Of a DNA stretch of 64,000 bases, positions 10,512-23,931 are shown piece after piece (position 1 is the first letter of the stretch; every line of letters begins with the position of its first letter). This DNA is from Porodaedalea pini (taxonomy: Eukaryota; Basidiomycota; Agaricomycetes; Hymenochaetales; Hymenochaetaceae). The stretch spans positions 124,001 to 188,000 of the forward strand of contig NBAY01000004.1 in assembly GCA_002794775.1 (NCBI GenBank), given 5' to 3'. Below the pieces are notes generated by a model. That model saw only the letters and a list, made by a program, of their open reading frames with translations, had not been told where the DNA came from and made no database searches. Made by a program: the position numbers and the translations under genes.

Positions 10512-10984
10512 ATTCTCGTATCTATAGATTTTTGTTAGTTATATAAAACTCAGAGAGAAACAGACCGGTATGTTTTTTTATTTGGTTTTGAACTTTCTTG
10601 AAAATAAAACAGAGATGAAAAGCGGCCGACTAGACGGAATACTGAGCGGTTGATCAGACCAGACAGTCCCCAGATAGAGTCGGTGATTTGAGAGTAAAGT
10701 GAAAGCTTTTTAGACGGTAGTATTGAACAGCTAAAAATATGTGATGAATTCGTTATTCAGTCACACCGGATTCTCCAGAGCTTCGAGTTCACGCGTATAA
10801 ACTAGCTGGCGTAACCGTAGTATATTGCGAGAGGGGATCGAGCAAGAAGAATGCCCAATCCCCAACAAATCTATCTACTATTTAACTACCTAGCCTCACC
10901 TTTAACGCGTGCCATCGACAACTTGACCGATCCTTAAGATAAACCTAAGAAACCTAAAAGAAAACATTAGTAAGCGGAACCAGC
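10512..10984. other. Probable 5' leader or LTR of the gag element; no gene
   Basis: No coding sequence is supported. On the minus strand this is the region directly upstream of the gag start codon. It contains TATATAAC near 10540, so it probably holds the retrotransposon leader and LTR end. No matching LTR copy is visible at the other end, so the boundary cannot be set. Confidence 0.4.
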
Positions 10985-11570
10985 CGAATTAGGAACAAAG
11001 AAAGTAACATTTCGTTACAGGAATCCTCCGAGTCATTGGTAGTCATGGCAAGACGGATATCTGACAGACTTTCCCTCTTGCTGATCGTCAGTCCTATTTG
11101 CGACGTCCAAAGTAGTAGGACGTGTTGATGAGTAGCGACTCGGAGTTCGTTGAATAGCATTGTTAAACTCGCAGCTTCCAGTGGCTTGGGCTTGAGCTTG
11201 GACTTGAAGACATGTCGTCGGCATTCCCGACGAGACCCTAGAAGGAGAGGCAACGTAAGCAATCCCTTGCACAGAAACTTCAAAAGGTCGTAACTGAGAA
11301 TATTGCTTCCTCAAACAAATTCAGGCAAGAAAGTGTCTGTAAAGAACTGTGGGAGGTCAAGGTTCATTGCATCTTAAGCAGCATGGAAGTATGTTACGGC
11401 AGACGATGTACATGTGTCGATGTTCGGGGGTTGCAGTGGCAGATGAGGTATCACCGTCGGTGTATTGTCGAGTGGCGGGAAAGATTATGGCCGCGAGTGT
11501 CATTGTAACTGAGTGCAGGGCATGTACATTTCTGTGAATCAAGCCTGGCGCCGCAACACCATCTACAAAA
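10985..11570 (-). repeat. Small-gene upstream module, copy A
   Basis: On the minus strand this stretch matches the modules at 12300-13070, 17400-18200 and 19985-20470. Shared landmarks are GGTCTCGTCGGGAATG, CTCAAGCCCAAGCCACTGG and CCTACTACTTTGGACGTC. It begins just beyond the stop of small-gene copy 1 and is closest by eye to the 19985-20470 copy. It is followed by no recognisable gene copy, so it looks like a truncated unit. Confidence 0.75.
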
Positions 11571-11625
11571 CACGAATTCAAGTACTCTCCTGTTCCCTTT
11601 GCTTCCTTTGTCTCCTCTATTCCTT

Positions 11626-11949
11626 CTATTCAGGACGAACTGGAACATTCAGCGCTTTAATCATCCTCCGTGCGACATCGTCTCTCGACCTGCCAAATTG
11701 TACCACATTCCCGACTATTATTCGCTGTTCAGTAAGGCAGGTAGATCACGGTGGACGGAAGCAAACGTACCTCTGAGACATCTGGGCTCTGCACTACCTC
11801 TGTCAGTGCTGTAGAAGTATTCAGGCATTTTGCTTTCGGTATCCTTACACCCTTGAAGTGCGACAGTAAGCGCAACTATTGAAAACAAGAGGAACGTGTT
11901 ACGTACATTCTTCGAGGCCTTCTCTGGTGTTGGGGTACATCTTGGACAT
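11626..11949 (-). CDS. Small three-exon protein of unknown function, copy 1
   Basis: Exons are 11907-11949, 11771-11851 and 11626-11714, with GTACGT donors and AG acceptors, giving 70 residues from an intact frame. The start is MSKMYPNTREGLEEWC; the middle exon is acidic and tyrosine-rich; the third exon begins VGN and ends ARRMIKALNVPVRPE. There is no signal peptide or membrane segment. The exon-junction pair W-C and the C-terminal pattern A..M/L(I/V)..L.VPV recur in the copies at 18720 and 24979. I recognise no known family. A TATA-like TATTTAAA lies 68 bp upstream. The gene is divergent from the broken GH47 exon copy at 13134, exactly as copy 2 is divergent from the real GH47 gene. Conserved splice sites and frame argue that it is or was recently a real gene. 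Confidence 0.65.
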
Positions 11950-12016
11950 TGTTCTGAAGCTACTCCTTGGGTCTCTAGGGGAAGGTTGATGATGGAATCT
12001 CTGTCTTTGATGATTG

Positions 12017-12024
12017 TTTAAATA
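12017..12024 (-). promoter_or_regulatory. TATA-like box of small-gene copy 1
   Basis: TATTTAAA on the minus strand, 68 bp before the ATG at 11949. The same box sits at nearly the same distance before copies 2, 3 and 4. Confidence 0.55.
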
Positions 12025-12299
12025 TGCCTTTAGGCACTTTAATATAATCCTGCGGGGAATGTAGTATATGTATTGGTGCAAAATAATAAGTTATCCTCTG
12101 AGGGGATGCATACTGGAAGGCTGAAATGAGCTCAATTAGTCCCGATTGAGAATACGGACTAGAGGATTTAAGCATACAACTCGGCGGCTTCTCCATTCTT
12201 GTCTGCTAGGAGGGGAGCAATGGACCAGACATCTGCCTTAATGTGTTATTCTTGTCGCCATTGGACAACGGGAATTATGCTTTTCTCAAGTTAGGATAA

Positions 12300-13070
12300 A
12301 TTTGTAGGAGTGAATTAAGACGTTACGATCTGGTTTGCAAAGGGCAGTTTGTGCATGGTTAGCCTGTCCGTAGAGGGCACCGGTGACTCTCGTTCGTCTT
12401 CGTGTATTAATTCTGTGTCGCTCTGCACGCTGGCTGTGTTCTTGATGAGGGAGTGGGCTAGTGTGGCATCCCGGTCTTCGAAACGTAGACGCTTACCATC
12501 ATATGGGACCTCCGAATGACTGACTGTGCGAAGATTCTTACATCTTGGTAGTATCATCCGACACGCTTAGGAAGTCCCTGTCGGTAGTCATAGAAAGACT
12601 GATACCTGACGGACATTTCCCGCTCGTAAAGCAGTAGATGACTCGGAGTGTTGAATAGCATTTTAAACTCGCCGCCGCCAGCGGTCTGGGCTTGAGCCTA
12701 GAGTTGAAGACGTGTCGTCTACATTCTCGACGAGACCCTAGGAGGAGAGGAATCGTAGGTGCATCCTTGAAGCATAGAAAATCCAAGTGGTTGTAACTGA
12801 AAGCCTGAGTATGCTTCCTTTGACCTCGGACAGATCTAGGTACGAAAGTGTCTGGCGAAGATCAAGTCCACTGAACCTCAACGGTGACTATGCAGTTTAG
12901 AATGCTACGGGACACGTCGTACATTGGTCGCTGTTCGGGGGTTGCTGTGGTAGATGAGGCGAGTTGAAGCTGCCGGGTAGTAGCCGCGAGCAGAACTATA
13001 AAGGTGTGCTTTCTGTGATCAAGCCGGTGCCGCAACACCGTTTATAATTTTCCCCAGCGCTCCTTCATCT
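12300..13070 (-). repeat. Small-gene upstream module, copy B
   Basis: Minus-strand match to 17400-18200 over nearly its whole length. Landmarks are ACCTAGATCTGTCCGAGG, GGCTCAAGCCCAGACCGC and CAGTCATTCGGAGGTCCC. It forms the region between small-gene copy 1 and the broken GH47 exon and probably holds both divergent promoters. Confidence 0.8.
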
Positions 13071-13133
13071 CTCTCTTCTTCCGCCCACCCTAGACTCATA
13101 CATCAAGGTTAGGTTCGTCTGGCGGCAACGACA

Positions 13134-13650
13134 ATGTCGACAACGTTGCCCTTGCACCGCTCCCCTGGTGCCGAACGCGTCGGGTTGCGCGCTATTGCCG
13201 TTGACAACGATCTCCCCTTCGCCCCAGCGCGCCTGATCTCTCTTCTACGCCTGAAGCCCTTCCTTCCCGCTCGAGTCTCTTCGTCGGCGTCGGCGTATTC
13301 TTCTGTCTTTGGTTCATGTCCACGCAATTTGATCCCCGCCGTTTCTCAGTGGTCCCTTCCCGCCGCCTCCGACGCCACCTCACGGCTTTGGTCCGCCCTC
13401 TTTCGGAGACGACGATCTATTGGAGCCCGGGATGAAGCTGAGTCCTGAGGGCTGGGCAGCCCGTGCAGAGAAAGTCAAGGAGTCGTATACCATTGCCAGT
13501 CCGAAGGACGAGCTACTGCCATTGAGTAACGGCAGCGTTGACAAGTGAGTCCTATCAATTGTTCTCTTTTTCTTCTCAACTTCCTTCCTACGGCACATAA
13601 CACCCCTATGCATAACGCGCGAAGCAAATGCCTCCGCGAACACTGCTTTC
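13134..13650 (+). pseudogene. Broken duplicate of GH47 exon 1 and start of intron 1
   Basis: The ATG at 13134 opens MSTTLPLHRSPGAERV, the same start as the intact GH47 gene on the other strand at 17316. After the KPF residues a frameshift leads to a 104-codon dead-end frame. Further pieces (LLEPGMKLSP.GWAARAEKV, then SPKDELLPLSNGSVDK) remain in another frame, with a short deletion of the AYHGYEQY region. The donor GTGAGTCC and the first 100 or so bases of intron 1 are also copied. No downstream exon follows. It is a 5' truncated-gene copy produced by inverted segmental duplication. Confidence 0.9.
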
Positions 13651-14368
13651 GCCCAACACCACTGTCGATCACGAACTATCCATCTTATGCTTTTCAAGTT
13701 TCGACCGAGCCAAACTGTGTGGCCGAACTCAAGCATGGAGCTTATACATCTCCTTCTAGCTCAGCAGTATCCCAGGCCAAGGCAACTGACCTAAGCTTTG
13801 CACATAATATTAATAGCCTCGGAAACGCTGCCGCTTTTCTGTAGAACAGGCAGTGTCCTATACACGCCATATCTCAATCTACACTTCTGTATGATACATC
13901 TGCAGTATAGAATAACCTAGAATGAAGAAAGTATAAAAAACAGAGTTGGTGAATATATATTGTCGATGATGCGCAATGTACTCTCAATGATGATCTAGAC
14001 GTCCACTCCAAAGGTCTCCATCCAATGTCCCCAGCTTCCTGTCTAGGCTAAGAGTACTGATGCAGATGGCCCCACAGATTAAAGATCTAAAGCGAGGCGG
14101 AATGTGAAGAAAGGGTGGTAGGACCAAAAGGGGCAGGAAAGAAATAAGTGAATATGTATTCCGTTGAAGTTACGGCTATCTGTGGAAGTGAAAGCATTAT
14201 GACAATGATAGTGAGAGCGTCGGTGGGCCGTCGAGGGTGCGTGATGAGTATAAAAACAAGGGTAGTTGAGGTTGTGTACGGGCGAGGCCAGGAGGACCGA
14301 TCCACGTTCCAAATGCAGTGCGCTCTGGCGCTATGATTCATTCGATCGAGGGAGAGATGCATGTTACG
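13651..14368. other. Intergenic, no gene seen
   Basis: Between the broken exon copy and the 3' end of the GH47 gene I see no conserved coding frame, RNA gene or clear repeat. The part next to 14368 is the likely 3' untranslated region of the mannosidase. Confidence 0.5.
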
Positions 14369-17316
<2,948 letters not shown>

Positions 17317-17399
17317 TGTCGTTGCCGCCAGACGAACCTAAGCTTGATGTATGAGTCTAGAGTGGGTGGAAGAAGAGAGAGACGAAGGAGCGCTGGAGG

Positions 17400-18200
17400 A
17401 AATTATAAATGGTGTTGCGGCGCCAGGCCTTGACCACAGAAAGCACACGCCAAGCGTTCCTTTACAGTTACACCCGCGGCTATTACCGATCCTGCCTTCA
17501 GTTGACAATTCGCCAATGGTGACACCTCATCTGCCATTGCAACCCCCGAACTTCGACCCATGGACAACGTCTTCCGTAGCGTACTTCCAAGCCGCATAGT
17601 CACCGTTGAGGTGCGGTGAACTTGGTCTTCGCCAATCCCTTACAGTCACTTTCGTACCTAGATCTGTCCGAGGTCAAAGGAACCATACTTTCAGTTACAA
17701 CCGCCTTTTGGATTTTCTATGTTTCAAGGATGCACCTACGATTCTCCTCCTCCTAGGATCTCGCCAAGAATGTAGATGACACGTCTTCGAGTCTAGGCTC
17801 AAGCCCAGACCGCTGGCGGTGGCGAGTTTAAAAATGTTATTCAACGAACTCGCTACTCCGAGTCATCAATGTGTCCTACTACTTCGGACGTCGAATTGGA
17901 ACTGACGATCAACGAGCGAGAAAAGTCCGTCAGGTATCAAATTTTCTACGTCTACCGACAGGGACTTTCTAAGCGTGTCAGATGATGCTACCAAGCCGTA
18001 AGAATCTTCGCACAACCAGTCATTCGGAGGTCCCATATGATGGTAAGTGTCTACGTTTCGAAGACCCGGATGGCACACTAGCCCACTCCCTCGCCGAGGA
18101 CACAGCGCAGAGCGACACAGCACTAATACACGAAGATGAACGAGAGCCACCAGTGCTCTCTACGGACGGAACTACTACATAGTAACCATGCACAAACTAC
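17400..18200 (+). repeat. Small-gene upstream module, copy C (GH47 / small-gene intergenic region)
   Basis: Plus-strand version of the module, starting at the AATTATAAATGGTGTTGCGG landmark. It is closely matched by the module at 63660-64000, which shares CATCTGCCATTGCAACCCCC and TCTTCGCCAATCCCTTACAG. It lies between the GH47 gene and small-gene copy 2 and probably serves as promoter DNA for one or both. Confidence 0.8.
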
Positions 18201-18645
18201 CCTTCGCAAACCAAACCGAAATATCTCCTAGAATTGATCCCAAGTTGAGGCATGCATAATTCCTTTGTCCGATAAAGATAAGAATAGTACATCAAGGCGC
18301 CTACCACATCCAGTACGCGGTCCTTTGCTCCTCTATTAACAGACAAGATTGGAGAAGCCTCCGAGCTGTTTACTTAAATCCGGGTCTTGCTCTAGTCTGT
18401 ATTCTCAGTCGGGCCCGGTAATGTTATTTCAGTCTTTCAGTATGCATCTCATCAGAGGATAACTGATTAGCTTGCGCTGATCTATATACTACATTCCCGC
18501 GGCGTTATATCAAGGTGCGTACTCTCAACTCGAACTAAACCAGAAAATGCGACTTGGTTCAAGTTGATTCTGATGCTTGATGGCTGATAGCGCAGCTTGC
18601 AAAGCCATTGTTGGATCCGAGCACGTAGTAGAGTGCGTGCTGGCG

Positions 18646-18653
18646 TATTTAAA
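18646..18653 (+). promoter_or_regulatory. TATA-like box of small-gene copy 2
   Basis: TATTTAAA, followed by GAATCCC, 67 bp before the ATG at 18720. Confidence 0.55.
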
Positions 18654-18719
18654 GAATCCCCAAAGACACAGATTCCATCATCAACCTTCCCTAGAAACCT
18701 AAGGAATATCTTCAACACA

Positions 18720-19061
18720 ATGCCCACTGGAAAGACATACTCGAACGATCTAAAGGGCCTCAGTGAATGTACGTGACACGTCCCTCTTGTTCTTCGAGGG
18801 TTCGTGCTCACCATCGCACTTCAAGGGTGCACGGATAACAACAAGGAAGCACCTGAATACAGCAACAACCCGAACAGTATGAGTGTGGAGACCAAACGCG
18901 TCAAAGGTACGTTTTCCTCCTGTTCACTGTGATCTGCCTGCGTTACTGAACAATGAATTACAGTCGGGAATATCAAAAAAGTTGGTATGACGGATGGCGA
19001 TGCTGCACAGAAGATGATTCAAGCGCTCGGTGTTCCAGTTCGTGCTGAAGAGAAGAAATAA
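18720..19061 (+). CDS. Small three-exon protein of unknown function, copy 2
   Basis: Exons are 18720-18768, 18826-18906 and 18964-19061, encoding 75 residues. The start is MPTGKTYSNDLKGLSEWC. The middle exon is 81 bp, the same length as in copy 1. The third exon reads VGNIKKVGMTDGDAAQKMIQ and ends GVPVRAEEKK. Exon phases (T|GG and G|TC) are the same as in copies 1 and 5. No signal peptide, membrane span or known motif is seen. The protein is small, soluble-looking and basic at its end. It is transcribed away from the GH47 gene over a shared 1.4-kb intergenic region. Downstream, polyadenylation-like AATAAAATATCC follows at about 19128. I cannot assign a function. Confidence 0.65.
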
Positions 19062-19699
19062 AGGAAACAAGGAGAACAAATGGAACAGGAGCGTATTTGC
19101 ATTTATGCTTTGTTGAGTAGTGCAACGAAATAAAATATCCAGCTACTTCCCCTCCTACTCTATTTCTTTACAACTGGATAGTCGATTTGTTTGAGAGAAA
19201 CTGGAAGCTAACGCCTACGACCCTTCGGCGACGTCTTTTGTACATTTGAGAGCATTTTCATCTGAAGAGCAGCATGTAAAACACTGCTACGGGCTCCCTT
19301 CACTGACTTTGGGGTTATCTTGGACCTGGGACTCTTTACATCTGTCATAGCCGTAGCAATTTGCCTTATATGGTCAGTTACGTTGGACAACCGACCGCCT
19401 GTTATGCGTTACGTAATACGGAAGTAGTAACACATGCACAACTACCTCTCCGTTGTATATGTGGGTTATGCGTTATGGTTGTCTCGATACACTCACGGAC
19501 AGTAAGTTTTCTTTCTTAACTTTCCTGACTGTAATCACGGTGATCCGAGCACATACAGTATATGGCAAGCACAATCAATCGCATGTTGTGACTATGCAGT
19601 CGCCACTGCCCATAAGCTAAAAGACTACTTATCAGCTAAAGGGTGCAGCCAAGTAGGCCCTAATGCTACTCAATGAGCTCATTGTTTATCAATATTTCC
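19062..19699. other. Downstream part of the tandem unit
   Basis: This region is shared with 21770-22500 and 23940-24430; landmarks are GTTTGAGAGAAAC and TTTGAGA.CATT. It therefore belongs to the repeated unit that carries the small gene. A minus-strand frame at 19208-19390 (MSNVTDHIRQIATAMTDVKS, then a lysine/arginine-rich tail) is open here but broken in the other units. I do not call it a gene. Confidence 0.45.
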
Positions 19700-20930
19700 T
19701 GCTACTTCACTGCTCGGACATCGCAAATGCAACTGGCAACCAGCGAGTGAGAAAGGTCCATTCTTGCCACGACGCTCACAAGGGCCTCCCAACTGTCAGA
19801 TGACTCGGATACTACCAAACTGTAAGTAATAATCTTTGCACAGCCAGTTGTTCGGAGGTCTCGTATATTGGCAACCATATACATTTTGAAGATCCGGTTG
19901 CCACCATGGCCCGCTCGCTCGCCAAAGACATGTCTGGTGTGCAGAACGAAACAACGGCAACACACAAAGATGGACGAGAGCCACCGCACCAGGCTTGATT
20001 CATAGAAATTCACACGTTCAATTACAATCACACTTGTGGCCATGACCGATCCTGCCACTCGACAATACGCCGACGGTGACACCCCATCTGCCACTGCAAT
20101 CCCCGAACATCGACACATGTACATCGTCTGCCGTAACATACTTCCTTGCTGCTCAAGATGCAATGAGCTTTGATCGCCGACCATCCTGAATTTGTTCAAG
20201 GAAGCAATACTCTCAGTTACAACCTTTTGAAGTTTCTGTGCAAGGAATCGTTCACGTTGCCTCTCCTCTTAGGGTCTCGTCAGGAATGTCAACGACAAGT
20301 CTTCAAGTCCAGGCTCAAGCCCAGGCCACTGGAAGCTGCAAGTTTAACAATGCTACTACTTTGGACATCGCAAATAGGACTGGCAATCAGCGAATGGGAA
20401 GAGTCTGTCAGATATCCGTCTTGCCACGACTACCAATGACTCGGAGGATTCTTAAGCATGTCAGATGATGCTATCAAACTGTAAGAATATTTACAGAGTC
20501 AGTCATTTGGATGTCTCATAAATTGGCAACCATATACATTTCGAAGACCCGGATGCTACACTAGCCCGTTTGGCCGTCAAAGACATGGCTAGTGTGCGGA
20601 ACGACACAATTCTAATACATGAAGATTAACGAGAGCCACCAGTGCTCTCTACGAATGGAGTTAGCCCATGAACGAATTGCCCTTTGTAAATTAAATCGAA
20701 ACGTCTTAATTCCCTCCTCGAAGTTGATCCCAAGTTGGGATAAGTATAATTCCTGTTGTCCAATAACGATCAGAATAGTACATCAAGGCGGATGCCTGGT
20801 CCATTGCTCCCCTTCTAACAGACAAGATTGGAGAACCGCTGAGTCGTATACTTAAATCCAGGTCATGCTCTAGTCTATATCCTCAGTCAGGCCAGGGTGG
20901 CTCATTTCAGCTTTTCAGTATGTATTTCCT
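19700..20930 (+). repeat. Small-gene upstream module, copy D
   Basis: Plus-strand module copy. 19985-20470 is closest to the minus-strand copy at 10985-11570; both share ATCGACACATGTACATCGTC and GGAAGCTGC.AGTTTAACAA. A second, partial inner duplication is visible because the TGACTCGGA..ACTACCAAACTGTAAG landmark occurs both near 19800 and near 20450-20485. Confidence 0.7.
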
Positions 20931-20976
20931 CAGAAGATGTGGTTATTTTGCACTGATGCATCATATGTTTCAAAAC

Positions 20977-21166
20977 GGAGACATATTAAAATGTGTTTGC
21001 CTTGATTCTCACTATACTCAAATTACTCATGTGAGAATGCCTTTGTTCAGTGAATGCATTCTATTGATGGGCCCAATCATAACAGTGGGATCCGTTCACC
21101 AGGCCCTTTCATATGTATAATCTGAGCGTTGTGAGGATTGCAACAAACACATTTTAATATGTCTCC
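20977..21166. mobile_element. MITE family M, copy 1
   Basis: A 190-bp unit with terminal inverted repeats GGAGACATATTAAAATGTGT and its complement ACACATTTTAATATGTCTCC. The inner repeat continues into CTTGATTCTCAC on one side and GTGAGGATTGCAA on the other. No coding capacity. Related copies are at 23171-23359 and 31257-31466. No clear target duplication could be fixed by eye. Confidence 0.8.
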
Positions 21167-21404
21167 TGTGACATTCCAGCAAAGTTAAACAAATTATGTA
21201 CTTTCAACTCAAGCTAAACCCAAATTGGAGAAATATGACTTGGTCCAATTTGATTCTGATACTTGGCGGCTGACAGCGCAGCTTGCAAAGTCACTAATGA
21301 ACCCTGGCATGCATCAGGGTGCCTGCTTGCATATTTAAGAATCCCTCAAGACAGAGATTCTATTATCAACCTTCCCTAAGAACCCAAGGAATAACTTTAG
21401 CACA

Positions 21405-21741
21405 ATGTCCAAGACATACTCCAATGACTCATCAGGTCTCAGAGAGTGTATGTGGCATGTTCCTCTTATCCTACAAGGGCTGCGCTCACTGTCGCACTTC
21501 AAGGGTGTCATGATACCGGCAACAATACACTTGAATATGATGAGAACTTGGACACTGAAAATGAAGAGATATATTGTGTCAAAAGTCTTTATTCCCATCC
21601 ATTGTATGAACTGCCTGTGTTACTGAACAGTGAATTATAGTCTGAACTAAAGACAGGAAGATCAAAACAACAGGCATGTCAGAAGCTCAAGCCATAGAAG
21701 GGATGATTAAAGAGCTCAAAATTACAATTACCAAGAATTGA
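21405..21741 (+). pseudogene. Small three-exon gene, copy 3 (broken)
   Basis: Exon 1 reads MSKTYSNDSSGLRE and keeps the exon 1 phase with a GTATGT donor. Exon 2 begins C-H-D-T-G after the splice and stays open. The donor of intron 2 has changed from GTACGT-like to GTCTTT, and exon 3 meets TGA directly after the acceptor ATTATAG. The rest of exon 3 (SEAQAIEGMIKELKI) is still recognisable. A TATTTAAG box lies at 21332. This copy probably makes no full-length protein. Confidence 0.7.
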
Positions 21742-21769
21742 ACAGCATTAAAGAGAGAAAGTATAACAA

Positions 21770-23170
21770 AAGGGGACAGACATGAAAGAAATACATTTAC
21801 ATGTATGCCTGCTGTGTGGTACAAAGAGACAGGTCCAACCACGGTCCCTCTTACCTTGTTTCTTTACTTCTGTATAGTTGATATGTTTGAGAGAAACCAT
21901 TCACCTGCGAGCCAATGTCTGTGAATCTTCAGCGGCAGCTAATGCACATTTGAGAACATTCTCAGTCAAAGAGCAACATGTCATACCCAGCTACAGGCTC
22001 CCAATTCATTTAAACTTGAGATTGTTTTGAAGCGGAGCCTCCTTCAGATCTGTCATAGTCATAGCTGAGAGTGTTCAAATATTAGAGAGAAATGTGTGAT
22101 CACGAGACATGAAAGGTGAGGACTAACATAAGGATATCCCACCCATAGCTTCTGGAGGGCATCTATCACTGGCAGCCATGCATAATGTAACACCTTTTGG
22201 ATAGACATTTGATCACATCGTATCACATTTCTGCTTTCAATTCCAGTATAATCTGACTCTGATTTCTTTGTCTACCATTTGTTGGAACATGCACAAAAAA
22301 GCATACCATGATGCAGAATTAGTAACATATGCACAACTACCCCTCTGTTATGCATTATGGTTGTCTTGATACACTCACAGACAGTAAGGTTTCTTCCTTG
22401 AATTTTCTGACTGTAATCACGGTGATCTGAGCTCATACAGCATATCAATCATGTGTTGTGGCTATGCAGGCATCACTGCCTGTAAGCTAAAAGACTACTT
22501 ATCAACTGAAAGGCGCAGTCACGTAGGCCCTAATGCTACTCAACAATCTCACTGCCCATCAATATGTCCTACTAGTACTACTTCGGCACTTGGACATCAT
22601 AAATGGGACTGACGATCAGCGAGTGGGAAAGTCTGACAGATAGTATCCATTTTGCCACAGCTATTAACAAGGACTCCTACTGAACGCGTCATCCAACTGT
22701 AAGAATCTTCACGCAGCGAGTCATTCAGAAGTCTCGTATATAAACATACATTTTGAAGACCCGGATGCCACCAAAGCCTGCTCGCTTGCCAAAGACACAG
22801 CTAGTGTGCGGAATGACACAACAGTAATACATGAAGATGGATGAGAACCACCAGCGCTCTTCACGAATGGGGCTAACCATGCACAAACTGCCCTTTGCAA
22901 ATCAGATCGAAATGCCTTAGTTCCCTCCTACAAATTTATCCTAACTTGAGGTAAGCATAATTCCCATTGTCCAATGACAACAAGAATAACACATTAAGGC
23001 AGATGTCTGGTCCATTGCTCCCCTTCTAACAGACAAGATTGGAGAAGCCGCTGAGTTGTATGCTTAAATCCTCTAGTCTGTATTCTCAATTGGGACTAAT
23101 TGTGCTCATTTCAACTTTTCAGTATGTATCTCATCAGAGGATAACTAATTATTTGCACTGATGCATAGTG
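21770..23170. repeat. Unit downstream region and small-gene upstream module, copy E
   Basis: 21770-22500 repeats the downstream part of the unit. From about 22540 the upstream module follows, with CCTACTA..TACTTCGG.AC near 22567 and AACTGTAAGAATCTTCACGC near 22696. No coding gene is seen. The distance between the copy 3 and copy 4 start codons is 2193 bp, which defines the tandem unit length. Confidence 0.65.
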
Positions 23171-23359
23171 CATTAAAATGTATTTGCTTTGATCCTCACT
23201 ATACTCAATTTGTACATGTGAGCATGTGAGAATACCTTTGTTCAGTGAGCACATTCTATTGATGAGCCAATCTTAACAATGAGATCTATTTACCAGGCCT
23301 TTCATATGTACAATTTGAGAAATATGAGGATTGCAACAAACACATTTTAATATGTCTCC
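23171..23359. mobile_element. MITE family M, copy 2
   Basis: Same element as 20977-21166, at the equivalent place in the next tandem unit. The left terminus is eroded, starting at CATTAAAATGTATTTG; the right terminus ACACATTTTAATATGTCTCC is intact. Both flanks match those of copy 1, so one insertion was duplicated together with the unit. Confidence 0.75.
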
Positions 23360-23597
23360 TGTGACATTCCAGCAAAGTTAAACAAATTATGTACTTTCAA
23401 CTCAAGCCAAACCCAAATTGGAGAAATATGGCTTGGTCCAAATTGATTCTGATACTTGACAGCTGACAGCACAGTTGCAAAGTCACTAATGAACCCTGGC
23501 ATGCATCAGAGTGCCTGCTTGCATATTTAAAGAATCCCTAAAGACAAAAATTCCATCATCAACCTTCCCTAGAAACCCAAGGAATAGCTTCAGCACA

Positions 23598-23931
23598 ATG
23601 TCCAAGACATACTCCAATGATGAAAGTGGCCTCAGATAATGTATGTGACATGTTCCTCTTGTTCTTCAAAAGTTGCACTCACCATCAGACTTCAAGGGTG
23701 TGATGATACCGGAACCCATGCACCTAAATACTTTGATAATCCAGACACTGATGATGTAGAAACTCATTGCATCACAGGTATTTATTCCTGTCCATTGTAT
23801 GAACTGCCCATGTTGCTGAACAGTGAATTACAGTCTGGTATAATGGCAAGGAGTACTTTGAGAAAGGCTTCACTGACAGTGAAGCCACACAGAAGATGAT
23901 TAAGAAGCTCAAGTTTCCAGTTAAGAAGTGA
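23598..23931 (+). pseudogene. Small three-exon gene, copy 4 (exon 1 stop)
   Basis: Exon 1 reads MSKTYSNDESGLR followed by TAA, where copies 1 and 2 have a GAA codon. Exon 2 (C-D-D-T-G onward) and exon 3 (VWYNGKEYFEKG, then EATQKMIKKLKFPVKK and TGA) remain open with usable splice sites. A TATTTAAAG box lies at 23524. One nucleotide separates this copy from an intact frame, so it was lost late or is a recent null allele. Confidence 0.7.

Larger units (their letters stand above)
11560..13650 (+). repeat. Left arm of an inverted segmental duplication
   Basis: This arm mirrors about 16780-19100. Going outward from the mannosidase side, both arms hold part of intron 1, exon 1 of the GH47 gene, its upstream region, the shared module, and a divergent small three-exon gene. 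The order, spacing and strand relations are the same in both. The arms have diverged by substitutions and small indels, so the duplication is not recent. The left arm lost the rest of the GH47 gene. Confidence 0.85.

Noticed and set aside
19702..20199. 165-codon minus-strand frame in the small-gene array
   Set aside because: A similar translation appears in the upstream module at 11349-11537, but it is frameshifted there and broken in other copies, so it is shared repeat DNA and not a gene.
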